From Microcaldota archaeon (GTDB lineage Archaea; Micrarchaeota; Micrarchaeia; Burarchaeales; Burarchaeaceae), in NCBI GenBank assembly GCA_003660965.1, contig QMVF01000037.1:1-7220 (forward strand): a stretch of DNA of 7,220 bases, written 5' to 3'. A program made the translations under genes and the position numbers. The notes beneath the pieces are model-generated. The model was not told where the DNA came from, did no database searches, and saw only the letters and a program-made list of their open reading frames with translations. Within the stretch, counting starts at the first letter, position 1. Every line of letters starts with the position of its first letter. Below, piece after piece: positions 1-5,505 of the stretch.

Positions 1-187
1 CAATATATTCTTTAGGAATTAGACGCTTGGGGATGTGCTTGCCTGCCTCGGGGTTAGCTGCAAGCTTGGCCATTCCCTTCTCTATGATTTCAAGCAAATA
101 GCGCGCCTCGCCGTTGCCCTTGGCTGCTTTTGCCTGAAGCTTGGAAAACTCCTTGCTGAACTCAGCGGCGAGCCTTAGTTCGTGCAT
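1..187 (-). CDS. RelE/ParE-like toxin-family protein, partial (C-terminus beyond the left edge)
   Basis: Sixty-two residues are visible from ATG at 187; the frame stays open to the window edge. The N-terminus (MHELRLAAEFSKEFSKLQ) leads into a helical region with LLEIIEKGMAKLAANPEAG (31-49) and then HIPKRLIPKEYI (51-62). The pattern of a helical hairpin, 'L..NP.AG' and then a basic beta segment is how small RelE/ParE-fold proteins of archaea look from memory. The usual C-terminal strands with the catalytic residues are outside the window, so ribonuclease activity cannot be judged. The start overlaps the upstream gene (162-401) by 26 bases, and AAGGAGAG at 196-203 lies 8 bases ahead of the ATG, which supports this start and co-transcription. 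The neighbour suggests a type II toxin-antitoxin pair. The family assignment rests on pattern memory, not on a search. Confidence 0.6.
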   Translation of the reverse strand, partial: MHELRLAAEFSKEFSKLQAKAAKGNGEARYLLEIIEKGMAKLAANPEAGKHIPKRLIPKEYI

Positions 188-401
188 ACGGGACACTCTC
201 CTTGGCCAGCTTCCTTGCCTTTGCGGAGTCCGCAAGAATCCACATTATCTTCCCTTCTTTTGTAATGAAGATTTTGTTCGACTGCTCTAGGTAGCGAAGT
301 ATGAGCTGCAGAGTCTGGTACTGCATTTTCTTGGGCAATGAGCGCCACAGCTTTGTGCGGGACGGGTAATTTTTGGCCTTTTTGATGGCATCTTCTACCA
401 T
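162..401 (-). CDS. Small winged-helix-like protein, candidate antitoxin
   Basis: Seventy-nine residues from ATG at 401: MVEDAIKKAKNYPSRTKL, then LWRSLPKKMQYQTLQLILRY, then a beta-hairpin-like NKIFITKEGKIMWILAD and a basic tail ending ARTKARR. The order helix, helix-turn-helix, two-stranded wing is typical of small winged-helix DNA-binding proteins. I recall similar archaeal proteins placed before RelE-like proteins, but this is memory. The frame remains open up to a GTG at 464. I prefer ATG 401 because the TATA-like boxes at 464-482 would place transcription starts near 443-452, downstream of 464, and GGTG sits 3 bases before the ATG. GTG at 407 or 434 remains possible. The gene is the first of a two-gene unit with the overlapping RelE-like gene. 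Autorepression would be expected of an antitoxin; no operator was identified. Confidence 0.62.
   Translation of the reverse strand: MVEDAIKKAKNYPSRTKLWRSLPKKMQYQTLQLILRYLEQSNKIFITKEGKIMWILADSAKARKLAKESVPYARTKARR
196..203 (-). promoter_or_regulatory. Ribosome binding site of the RelE-like gene
   Basis: On the minus strand this reads AAGGAGAG, 8 bases before the ATG at 187 and inside the 3' end of the preceding gene. It fixes the start of the RelE-like protein and suggests that it can be translated independently of the upstream gene despite the overlap. Confidence 0.55.
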
Positions 402-463
402 GAGCACCGTATCCAGGCGCGGGTAATGGAGCACGTCTGCGGTATATGCACACAATCCAATCA

Positions 464-482
464 CTTGTATAAACTTATATAA
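464..482 (-). promoter_or_regulatory. Archaeal promoter region of the winged-helix/RelE-like pair
   Basis: The minus strand carries TTATATAAG (482-474) followed at once by TTTATACAAG (about 473-464), two overlapping TATA-like boxes. Transcription would begin about 26 bases on, near 443-452, giving a leader of about 40-50 bases before ATG 401. The first box is nearly palindromic and could also be read in the plus direction. Confidence 0.45.
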
Positions 483-563
483 TTGGTCTTTTTATGCTTT
501 TCGGTTCCCGAGGAAGCCCGAGCTATTTGCCAAAGCAGTTGTCGTCAGTCCCCTAACATAGTT

Positions 564-573
564 GAATATATTC
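564..573 (+). promoter_or_regulatory. Possible TATA box for the small genes at 658-989
   Basis: GAATATATTC at 564-573 is AT-rich and palindromic, and could place a transcription start near 595 with a leader of about 60 bases before ATG 658. The rest of the stretch 483-657 holds no convincing gene. It has a 6-bp hairpin at 609-623 and a ribosome site at 649-652. The promoter call is weak, because a single AT-rich box is easy to find by chance. Confidence 0.3.
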
Positions 574-657
574 CTTGCTTTGCATAGTGGGGGTGCAGAG
601 GAGGACGGGAGCAGGTTCTGCTCTGAGTTGGAATCTTGAGGCTCGGACGGAGCATTT

Positions 658-810
658 ATGAAATGCACAAAGAGGAGAGCCTGCATTGTGCTCTCCACGC
701 TATTCTTGGTCATTGCCCTATTAGTCTGGGCACCCTGGCTGGATGACCAAGCCATTCATGATGAGGTGCTACAGAAGAAGGGGGAAAGGACTGTACGATA
801 CAGCCCGTGA
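658..810 (+). CDS. Small single-helix membrane protein, possibly the 5' part of a frameshifted gene
   Basis: Fifty residues. A short basic start (MKCTKRR) precedes one hydrophobic segment (about 9-27, CIVLSTLFLVIALLVWAPW), then an acidic and polar tail WLDDQAIHDEVLQKKGERT. The charge pattern suggests a signal anchor with the N-terminus inside and the tail outside. GGAG at 649-652, 5 bases before the ATG, supports this start. The stop codon overlaps the GTG start of the next frame (bases 807-810, GTGA), so the two are either translationally coupled or the halves of one gene split by a frameshift. The tail has no obvious end of domain before the stop, and the next frame reads like its continuation. 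The family is not recognised. Confidence 0.5.
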   Translation: MKCTKRRACIVLSTLFLVIALLVWAPWLDDQAIHDEVLQKKGERTVRYSP

Positions 811-989
811 ATAAAATTATTGGAAGCGAGGAGAGTCTGCAGGAGCTGAAGGAGGAAAGTGCAGAGCACGGAATAATTGATGGAATATTGATTTGCGATT
901 ACAAAGTAAGGTGGGTGCATTTTGGAAGATGGGTTGCTAGCTGTGAGGAAGCATACTTTGTAACTTTTTACGGAGAGATTTTGTTTTAA
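807..989 (+). CDS. Small conserved-looking protein of unknown function, coupled to or continuous with the preceding frame
   Basis: Sixty residues from GTG at 807: an acidic helical start (NKIIGSEESLQELKEESAEH), then GIIDGILICDYKVRWVHFGR and WVASCEEAYFVTFYGEILF, which look like four or five beta strands rich in aromatic residues. No ribosome site lies close to the GTG, and no ATG occurs nearby in frame. Translation therefore depends on coupling through the 4-base overlap or on a frameshift from the upstream frame. Read as one product with the upstream frame, it would be an exported, membrane-anchored domain of about 110 residues, and the tryptophan/tyrosine-rich strands would lie outside the cell. 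It ends 6 bases from the convergent membrane-protein gene. I do not recognise the family with certainty. Confidence 0.5.
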   Translation: MNKIIGSEESLQELKEESAEHGIIDGILICDYKVRWVHFGRWVASCEEAYFVTFYGEILF

Positions 990-995
990 TGCAGA

Positions 996-1277
996 TTAGC
1001 TGAATACAAGCGGCTTGCCGCTCTTCTCCTCCTTTGCGAGCACATCGTGCGAATGCACTGCTGCGAGGAAGTGGATGAAGAGCGGAGCTAAATAGATGAA
1101 GAAGCCGATTACGCACATGGTGAGCACAGTTGCAACCACTATACTCGTAAAGTCGGCTATCATCGCAATTACGAAAACCAGCACACCCTTGAACTTGTTC
1201 TCCTTGGATAAAAGCAGGCCTAGGCCAGGGAAGAAGAAGCTTATGAGCGCTCCAAGAAGAGGAGTGTTCGAGCTCAT
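996..1277 (-). CDS. Small multi-spanning membrane protein, TM2-like
   Basis: Ninety-three residues, very hydrophobic. Segment 1 (about 6-23, PLLGALISFFFPGLGLLL) carries a P-G-L-G motif and is followed by a short basic loop (SKENKFKG). Segments 2 and 3 (about 31-50 and 51-73) follow, then a charged tail HSHDVLAKEEKSGKP. A first helix ending in 'FPGLG' before a Lys/Gly turn resembles the small TM2-type membrane proteins common in archaea and bacteria; their role is unknown. GTG at 1289 is also in frame, but the TATA box at 1307-1314 predicts transcription from about 1284. ATG at 1277, with AGGT 5 bases ahead, is therefore preferred; the leader would be only a few bases. Its 3' end faces that of the small gene ending at 989. 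Confidence 0.72.
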   Translation of the reverse strand: MSSNTPLLGALISFFFPGLGLLLSKENKFKGVLVFVIAMIADFTSIVVATVLTMCVIGFFIYLAPLFIHFLAAVHSHDVLAKEEKSGKPLVFS

Positions 1278-1306
1278 TTTAACCTGCACCTAGATTGATG
1301 AGGAGG

Positions 1307-1314
1307 TATAAAAA
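1307..1314 (-). promoter_or_regulatory. TATA box of the small membrane-protein gene, overlapping the T-run after the threonine dehydrogenase gene
   Basis: On the minus strand TTTTTATA (1314-1307) lies about 30 bases before ATG 1277 and predicts a near-leaderless start around 1284. The same run of five Ts starts 6-8 bases past the stop of the upstream dehydrogenase (1322) and could act as its archaeal T-rich terminator, so end and start signals seem to be shared. Confidence 0.5.
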
Positions 1315-1321
1315 CTTGCGC

Positions 1322-2272
1322 CTATTTCAGGCGCGCTGAAAGCTTCTCAATCATGTCCTTAACCATTCCCTTCAAATCATAGTCAGGCTTCCAGCCCCAC
1401 TCCTCGCGCGCACAACTGTCGTCTATTGAGCGCGGCCATGAGTCTGCAATTGCCTGCCTGAAATCCGGCTTGTACTCAATTTTGAACCCAGGCAGTTCTT
1501 CTTGAATTGCAGCCGCAAGCTCTGCTGGAGAGAAGCTGAATGCGGCTAGATTGAAATCAGTATGGTGTTTCAATTTCTTCACGTCCGCATCAGCCAATTG
1601 CATAATCGCTTTCAATGCATCTGGCATGTACATCATGGGCAGGGTTGAATCTGGCTTCAGGAAGCAGGTGTAGGGCTCTCCGCGCACTGCATAATAGAAA
1701 ATATCAACGGCATAGTCAGTAGTTCCTCCACCAGGAGGAGCCACATTGCTTATTATGCCAGGGTAGCGCACCCCACGCATGTCAACCCCGAACTTATGGA
1801 AGTAGTAGTTGCCAAGCAGCTCACCATGCACTTTTGAAATTCCGTACATTGTAGTGGGCTTCAGAACCGTTTCATTGGGCGTATTATTGCGTGGAGTTTC
1901 AGGCCCGAATACCGCTATGGAGCTTGGAACCATTATGCGCTCCAGCTTTTTCTCGCGCGCAATTTCAAGTACATTGTAGAGTGCAGTATTGTTCACAAAG
2001 TAGGCAGCTTGCGGGTTCTTCTCTCCTGCTGCTGAAAGAATTGAAGCAAGGTGGTAAATCGTATCGATTCCATGCGCTTCCACCATTTTTTCAACAGCCC
2101 GCTTATCAGTAGCTTCAAGAAATTCAAACGGGCCTGAATTCTTGAACTCCTCATCAGGCTTCTTCTTATGCCCAGTTGCAACCACATTCTCCTTCCCATA
2201 TTTCTTCCTAAGTTCAGGCACTAATTCAGTACCTATCTGACCAGTTGCACCTATAACCAGAATTTTTTTCAT
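1322..2272 (-). CDS. L-threonine 3-dehydrogenase, SDR (epimerase-like) type
   Basis: A 316-residue cytosolic enzyme expected to oxidise L-threonine with NAD+ to 2-amino-3-ketobutyrate. An extended-SDR Rossmann start KKILVIGATGQIG (2-14) gives GxxGxxG at 8-14. HLASILSAAGEKNP (74-87), the active-site serine region VPSSIAVFGP (115-124), the YxxxK pair Tyr143/Lys147 in MYGISK, RYPGIIS (169-175) and GGGTTDYA (181-188) follow. These match the UDP-galactose-epimerase-like threonine dehydrogenases known from Thermoplasma, Flavobacterium and animals, not the zinc alcohol-dehydrogenase type. Length fits the family. The frame is open upstream to 2578, but that extension would overlap the divergent gene and lacks family features; ATG 2272 starts exactly at the nucleotide-binding strand. 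The divergent neighbour encodes the next enzyme of the pathway, which makes the assignment firm. A nucleotide-sugar epimerase is the alternative, judged unlikely. Confidence 0.92.
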   Translation of the reverse strand: MKKILVIGATGQIGTELVPELRKKYGKENVVATGHKKKPDEEFKNSGPFEFLEATDKRAVEKMVEAHGIDTIYHLASILSAAGEKNPQAAYFVNNTALYNVLEIAREKKLERIMVPSSIAVFGPETPRNNTPNETVLKPTTMYGISKVHGELLGNYYFHKFGVDMRGVRYPGIISNVAPPGGGTTDYAVDIFYYAVRGEPYTCFLKPDSTLPMMYMPDALKAIMQLADADVKKLKHHTDFNLAAFSFSPAELAAAIQEELPGFKIEYKPDFRQAIADSWPRSIDDSCAREEWGWKPDYDLKGMVKDMIEKLSARLK

Positions 2273-2316
2273 ATAGCAACCCCCATGAAAACAGTCAGCG
2301 GAATTACGTACATACA

Positions 2317-2325
2317 TAATATATA
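2317..2325 (-). promoter_or_regulatory. TATA box of the threonine dehydrogenase gene
   Basis: Minus-strand TATATATTA centred near 2321 predicts transcription from about 2295 and a leader of about 23 bases before ATG 2272. A G-run (GGGGGTT at 2285-2279) in the leader may serve as a weak ribosome site. Confidence 0.5.
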
Positions 2326-2339
2326 CTATTTGCTCCGTT

Positions 2340-2366
2340 ATGCGTCGATGATTCGCCATGCGTCGA
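2340..2366. repeat. Two 9-bp direct repeats between the divergent threonine-degradation promoters
   Basis: ATGCGTCGA occurs at 2340-2348 and again at 2358-2366, an 18-base period. The block lies between the TATA boxes of the dehydrogenase (2317-2325) and the acyltransferase (2383-2391), upstream of both. A further ATCGAT palindrome follows at 2368-2373. Placement suits an operator bound by a shared regulator, but no regulator gene is in the window and function is inferred only. Confidence 0.4.
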
Positions 2367-2382
2367 AATCGATGTAGAGTAG

Positions 2383-2391
2383 TAATTAAAA
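2383..2391 (+). promoter_or_regulatory. TATA-like box of the glycine C-acetyltransferase gene
   Basis: TAATTAAAA at 2383-2391 predicts transcription from about 2412, giving a leader of about 15 bases before ATG 2427. Confidence 0.4.
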
Positions 2392-2417
2392 GCATTTGAG
2401 GAGAGAGCGTGGGAGAA

Positions 2418-2423
2418 GGTGAT
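2418..2423 (+). promoter_or_regulatory. Ribosome binding site of the glycine C-acetyltransferase gene
   Basis: GGTGAT, fully complementary to the conserved ATCACC of the archaeal 16S rRNA 3' end, lies 3 bases before ATG 2427 and supports this start. Confidence 0.6.
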
Positions 2424-2426
2424 TGA

Positions 2427-3623
2427 ATGGCAAATAGAAATCCTACTGCTTTCCTGAAGCAAGAGTATGATGAATTAGTCCAGAAGAGTTTGGACTGGAA
2501 AATTAAGGTGCTCATGGGCCCGAGCAGTCCGAGGGCAGAAGTTGATGATAAGGAAGTGATTATGCTATGCTCAAACAACTATCTTGGCCTTAGCGATCAT
2601 CCTACACTAAAGGAGGCTGCCATTGAGGCTGTTAAGAAATACGGTGCAGGCTCGGGCTCAGTAAGGCCAATAGCAGGCACCATGGATCTGCATGTGGAGC
2701 TTGAGAAGAGCATTGCAAAGTATAAGCATGCAGAAGCTTCGCTCTATTATCAAACAGGCTTTACTGCCAATTCTGGCCTAATACCCCAGCTAGCGGGCAA
2801 GGGGGATTTGATAATAAGTGATGAGCTGAACCATGGCTCGATTATAGATGGTGTAAGATTGAGCAAGGCTGAGCGCGCTATTTACAAGCACTGCAACATG
2901 GAGGATTTGGCGCGGGTTCTGGAGGAGGCTGAGAAAAAGGAGGAGCCTCCGCGTAGAATTCTGATTATAACTGATGGAGTTTTCAGCATGGACGGTGACA
3001 TTGCACCAATGGATGAGATTGTGAAACTGGCTCAAAAGCACGGAGCTATGAGCTATGTGGATGATGCTCACGGGGATGGGGTGCTTGGAGATCATGGTAG
3101 AGGTATAAGCAGCCATTTTGATATTGAAGGAAAGGTGGATGTTGAAATGGGCACATTTTCAAAAGCTTTTGGAGTGGTTGGAGGCTACATTTCTGGAAGC
3201 GAGGACTTGTGCAAGTTCGCGCTTAACAAATCAAGAACCTGGCTACTAACAGGCTCGCACCCGCCGGCAGTTGTAGCTGCATGCAGAGCTGCAGTTGAGC
3301 TGCTTGATAAGGATGATACGCTGGTTAAGAAGATGTGGGAGAACACCAAGTACTTCAAGAAGGGACTGAAGGATATGGGATATGATATTGGGAACAGCCA
3401 GACTCCAATAACACCTGCAATTGTTGGAGAAAGTTCAATTGCAAAGCAGCTTAGTGAAGCGCTCTTCGAGCAGGGAGTGTTTGCGCTTCCAATCGTTTTC
3501 CCAATGGTTGCAAGGGACAAGGCGAGAATCAGAACCATGATTACAGCAGCTCATGAAAAGGAGCACTTGGATTCTGCGCTCTCCGCATTCGAAACCTGCG
3601 GCAAGAAGCTGAAGATAATATAG
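2427..3623 (+). CDS. kbl: Glycine C-acetyltransferase (2-amino-3-ketobutyrate CoA ligase)
   Basis: A 398-residue PLP enzyme of the alpha-oxoamine synthase family, full length. It cleaves 2-amino-3-ketobutyrate with CoA to glycine and acetyl-CoA. Visible landmarks are CSNNYLGLSDHP (48-59), the glycine-rich GSGSVRPIAGT (75-85) with His89, YYQTGFTANSG (107-117), SDELNHGSIIDG with His136, the aspartate/histidine pair of YVDDAHGDGVLG (Asp212, His215) and the PLP lysine in TFSKAFGVVGGY (Lys246). Family relatives such as AONS, ALA synthase and serine palmitoyltransferase share these motifs. The choice of kbl rests on overall similarity and on the divergently transcribed threonine dehydrogenase 154 bases away, which makes its substrate. 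Together the two genes form the threonine-to-glycine route. The start has a strong ribosome site. Nothing looks truncated. Confidence 0.93.
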   Translation: MANRNPTAFLKQEYDELVQKSLDWKIKVLMGPSSPRAEVDDKEVIMLCSNNYLGLSDHPTLKEAAIEAVKKYGAGSGSVRPIAGTMDLHVELEKSIAKYKHAEASLYYQTGFTANSGLIPQLAGKGDLIISDELNHGSIIDGVRLSKAERAIYKHCNMEDLARVLEEAEKKEEPPRRILIITDGVFSMDGDIAPMDEIVKLAQKHGAMSYVDDAHGDGVLGDHGRGISSHFDIEGKVDVEMGTFSKAFGVVGGYISGSEDLCKFALNKSRTWLLTGSHPPAVVAACRAAVELLDKDDTLVKKMWENTKYFKKGLKDMGYDIGNSQTPITPAIVGESSIAKQLSEALFEQGVFALPIVFPMVARDKARIRTMITAAHEKEHLDSALSAFETCGKKLKII

Positions 3624-3629
3624 GTGAGG

Positions 3630-3637
3630 TTTAAATA
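3630..3637 (+). promoter_or_regulatory. TATA box of the gene at 3683-4342
   Basis: TTTAAATA at 3630-3637, seven bases past the kbl stop, predicts transcription near 3660 and a leader of about 23 bases. A second box, CTTATA at 3652-3657, is a weaker alternative. GGAG at 3672-3675, 7 bases before ATG 3683, is the ribosome site. Confidence 0.45.
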
Positions 3638-3682
3638 GTCCGGACCGCATACTTATACCTAATTTCAAAAAGGAGCACTAGG

Positions 3683-4342
3683 ATGAAATTTAAAGTTCAA
3701 TTGGACAGGAGCAGGAATGCTGCGGGTGGAAATGGTGTTCTTAGAGTGCCTAAAGGAGAGCTGGCACGAAGAGTTTTCTTCAGAAAGCATCTAAGTCCCA
3801 AGGCAGGGTTGCAGGCTGAGCTGGATATTCTTCTCGACGGCTCCGCAGATCTGCGTATGAAGATGCTCAGACAAAAGAACCGGCATGCAGAGCTTGCCAA
3901 TGATAGAAAAGAGGGCTCGGAGATTATGGGGGAGATGAGCCGTGATTTTTTGAGCAGCCCGGTAGATAGGCAGATCATTATGCTGCCAATGGCAATAATG
4001 GCTCAGGCAGCCTATTTCGCTGATTCAATAGTTACGGACATTCAGGAGGCGCTTTTGAAGCTGAATACTACAATAAGCTCATGGAAGCTTGGATTGAACC
4101 TGGCACAGTATGAGAGATTTATTAGGAATGCTTCTGCTGATGCAAACGTATTCACAGTGGATCAGAAATTAAGGGCAGAGCAGATTGCAGAAAAGATAGG
4201 TGGAATAAGGGCGGGGGTGAAAGAGGAATTAAAAAGCTGGAAGCAGGAACCCCGCGATCCTGCAATGCACAGAATAATGGAAGCAATCCATAAGGCAGAT
4301 GAGCAGCTTAAGCTGTTCGGAGAGATGATTAAACGCTTATAA
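3683..4342 (+). CDS. Uncharacterised helical protein
   Basis: A 219-residue protein that I do not recognise. The first 40 residues are basic with Gly/Asn-rich turns (RSRNAAGGNGVLRVPKGELA); the rest reads as charged amphipathic helices. The only long apolar stretch, QIIMLPMAIMAQAAYFA (97-113), contains a proline and is borderline for a membrane helix, more likely a buried core helix. There is no signal peptide, no cysteine, and no metal or nucleotide motif. The C-terminal third (about 160-219) alternates Lys/Arg/Glu with Leu/Ile and could form a helical hairpin or short coiled coil. Start ATG 3683 is supported by GGAG 7 bases upstream. It follows kbl by 59 bases with its own TATA-like box, so co-transcription with kbl is possible but not required. 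The next gene's promoter overlaps its stop codon. Confidence 0.7.
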   Translation: MKFKVQLDRSRNAAGGNGVLRVPKGELARRVFFRKHLSPKAGLQAELDILLDGSADLRMKMLRQKNRHAELANDRKEGSEIMGEMSRDFLSSPVDRQIIMLPMAIMAQAAYFADSIVTDIQEALLKLNTTISSWKLGLNLAQYERFIRNASADANVFTVDQKLRAEQIAEKIGGIRAGVKEELKSWKQEPRDPAMHRIMEAIHKADEQLKLFGEMIKRL

Positions 4343-4344
4343 TT
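4337..4344 (+). promoter_or_regulatory. TATA box of the malic enzyme gene, overlapping the stop of the previous gene
   Basis: TTATAATT at 4337-4344 includes the last codon and stop of the upstream gene. Its centre is about 26 bases before ATG 4366, so transcription would begin at or next to the start codon. The 23 bases between contain no G-rich ribosome site, consistent with a leaderless mRNA. Confidence 0.5.
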
Positions 4345-4365
4345 ACTGAACTCAAATCAATTCAC

Positions 4366-5505
4366 ATGCAGGCAAAAGCGCTTCGAATTCATGCTAAAAC
4401 TAGGGGAAAGGTGGAAGTTAAGAGCAAGGTGAGCGTGCGGGGCAAGCGCGAGCTGAGTGCTATTTACACTCCAGGAGTTGCGGAAGTTTGCAGAGCAATA
4501 GCGCGCAGGAAGAGCGAAGTTTACAAATACACCAACAGGTGGAATTCAGTTGCGATAGTTACCGACGGTACGCGCGTGCTAGGGCTTGGAGACATTGGGC
4601 CTGAAGCTGCCCTGCCAGTAATGGAAGGAAAGGCGGTGATTTACAAGAAGTTCGGAGGCATTGATGCATACTCCATATGCCTTGCAACCCGGAATGCTGA
4701 TGAAATTGTACGCACGGTTAAGGCACTTGAACCGAATTATGCTGCAATTAATTTAGAGGACATTGCATCGCCTAAATGCTTTGAAATTTATGAAAGGCTT
4801 GAGCGCAAGCTGAGCATTCCAGTATACCATGATGACCAGCACGGGACTGCTGTAATTGCACTTGCGGGTCTGAAGAACGCGCTGAAGTTTGTTGGTAAAG
4901 GCAAGGGGGCGAGAACAGTTGTGAATGGAGCAGGTGCGGCAGGCTATGGAATTGCAAACCTTCTTCTGCATGCAGGCTACAAAAATTTGATTGTGTGCGA
5001 TAGTAAGGGTGCGCTCTATAAGGGGAGGAGAGGCATGAATAGGTGGAAGGCTAAGCTGGCAGGTAAAACGAATTCAAAAAAAATGAAAGGTGGGCTTAAA
5101 AAAATAATTACGGGCGCAGATGTTTTCATAGGCGCATCTGCACCAAACATTCTAAGTGAGAGCATGGTACGCTCAATGGCTTCTCAGCCGATAATATTCG
5201 CACTTGCAAACCCAGAGCCGGAAATCAAGCGCGAGAAAGCTAGGAAGGCTGGTGCGCACATTTATGCAACTGGAAGGAGCGATCTGCCCAATCAAATAAA
5301 CAATGCAACTGCAACTCCCGGCTTACTTAGGGGTGCGCTTGATGCACGCGCCAGAAAAATTACGCCCAAGATGATGATTGCGGCTGCAGATGCAATAGCC
5401 AAATTAGTTGGAAGAAGGTCGAGTGCAGATTACATAGTTCCAAAGCTGTTTGATAAGCGCATTGCGCCTGCGGTTGCGCGTGCTGTAAGGAGAGCTGCGC
5501 GCTAA
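4366..5505 (+). CDS. NAD(P)-dependent malic enzyme (malate to pyruvate and CO2)
   Basis: A 379-residue cytosolic enzyme for divalent-metal-dependent oxidative decarboxylation of L-malate. All family signatures are present: catalytic Tyr34 in SAIYTPGVAEVC; TDGTRVLGLGDIGPEAALPV (66-85) followed by catalytic Lys89; INLEDIASPKCF (128-139) and VYHDDQHGTAV with metal ligands Glu131, Asp156 and Asp157; the Rossmann loop NGAGAAGYGIA (187-197); ADVFIGASAPN; FALANPEPEI (278-287); and ATGRSDLPNQINNATATPG (301-319). It is the short, single-unit form without the phosphotransacetylase-like C-terminal domain of long MaeB proteins. Asp212 at the end of the second Rossmann strand (LIVCDSKG) hints at NAD preference, an inference. 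The C-terminus is unusually Arg/Ala-rich. There is no Shine-Dalgarno sequence; it is probably leaderless. Its stop abuts the stop of the convergent membrane-protein gene with no gap. Confidence 0.95.
   Translation: MQAKALRIHAKTRGKVEVKSKVSVRGKRELSAIYTPGVAEVCRAIARRKSEVYKYTNRWNSVAIVTDGTRVLGLGDIGPEAALPVMEGKAVIYKKFGGIDAYSICLATRNADEIVRTVKALEPNYAAINLEDIASPKCFEIYERLERKLSIPVYHDDQHGTAVIALAGLKNALKFVGKGKGARTVVNGAGAAGYGIANLLLHAGYKNLIVCDSKGALYKGRRGMNRWKAKLAGKTNSKKMKGGLKKIITGADVFIGASAPNILSESMVRSMASQPIIFALANPEPEIKREKARKAGAHIYATGRSDLPNQINNATATPGLLRGALDARARKITPKMMIAAADAIAKLVGRRSSADYIVPKLFDKRIAPAVARAVRRAAR

Noticed and set aside
402..464. N-terminal extension of the winged-helix-like protein to GTG 464
   Set aside because: The TATA-like boxes at 464-482 would place transcription starts downstream of this GTG; ATG 401 has a GGTG site just before it.
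492..755. Open frame on the minus strand antisense to the small membrane protein
   Set aside because: Serine-rich low-complexity translation, no ribosome site, and it crosses the promoter region and the better-supported plus-strand gene.
758..810. Possible C/D box small RNA beginning with ATGATGA near 756
   Set aside because: No D box (CTGA) at the expected distance and no terminal stem; the sequence is explained by coding.
2273..2578. N-terminal extension of the threonine dehydrogenase frame up to 2578
   Set aside because: It would overlap the divergent kbl gene, has low-complexity unlike-family sequence, and lies upstream of the TATA box; the family begins at the Rossmann strand starting at 2272.
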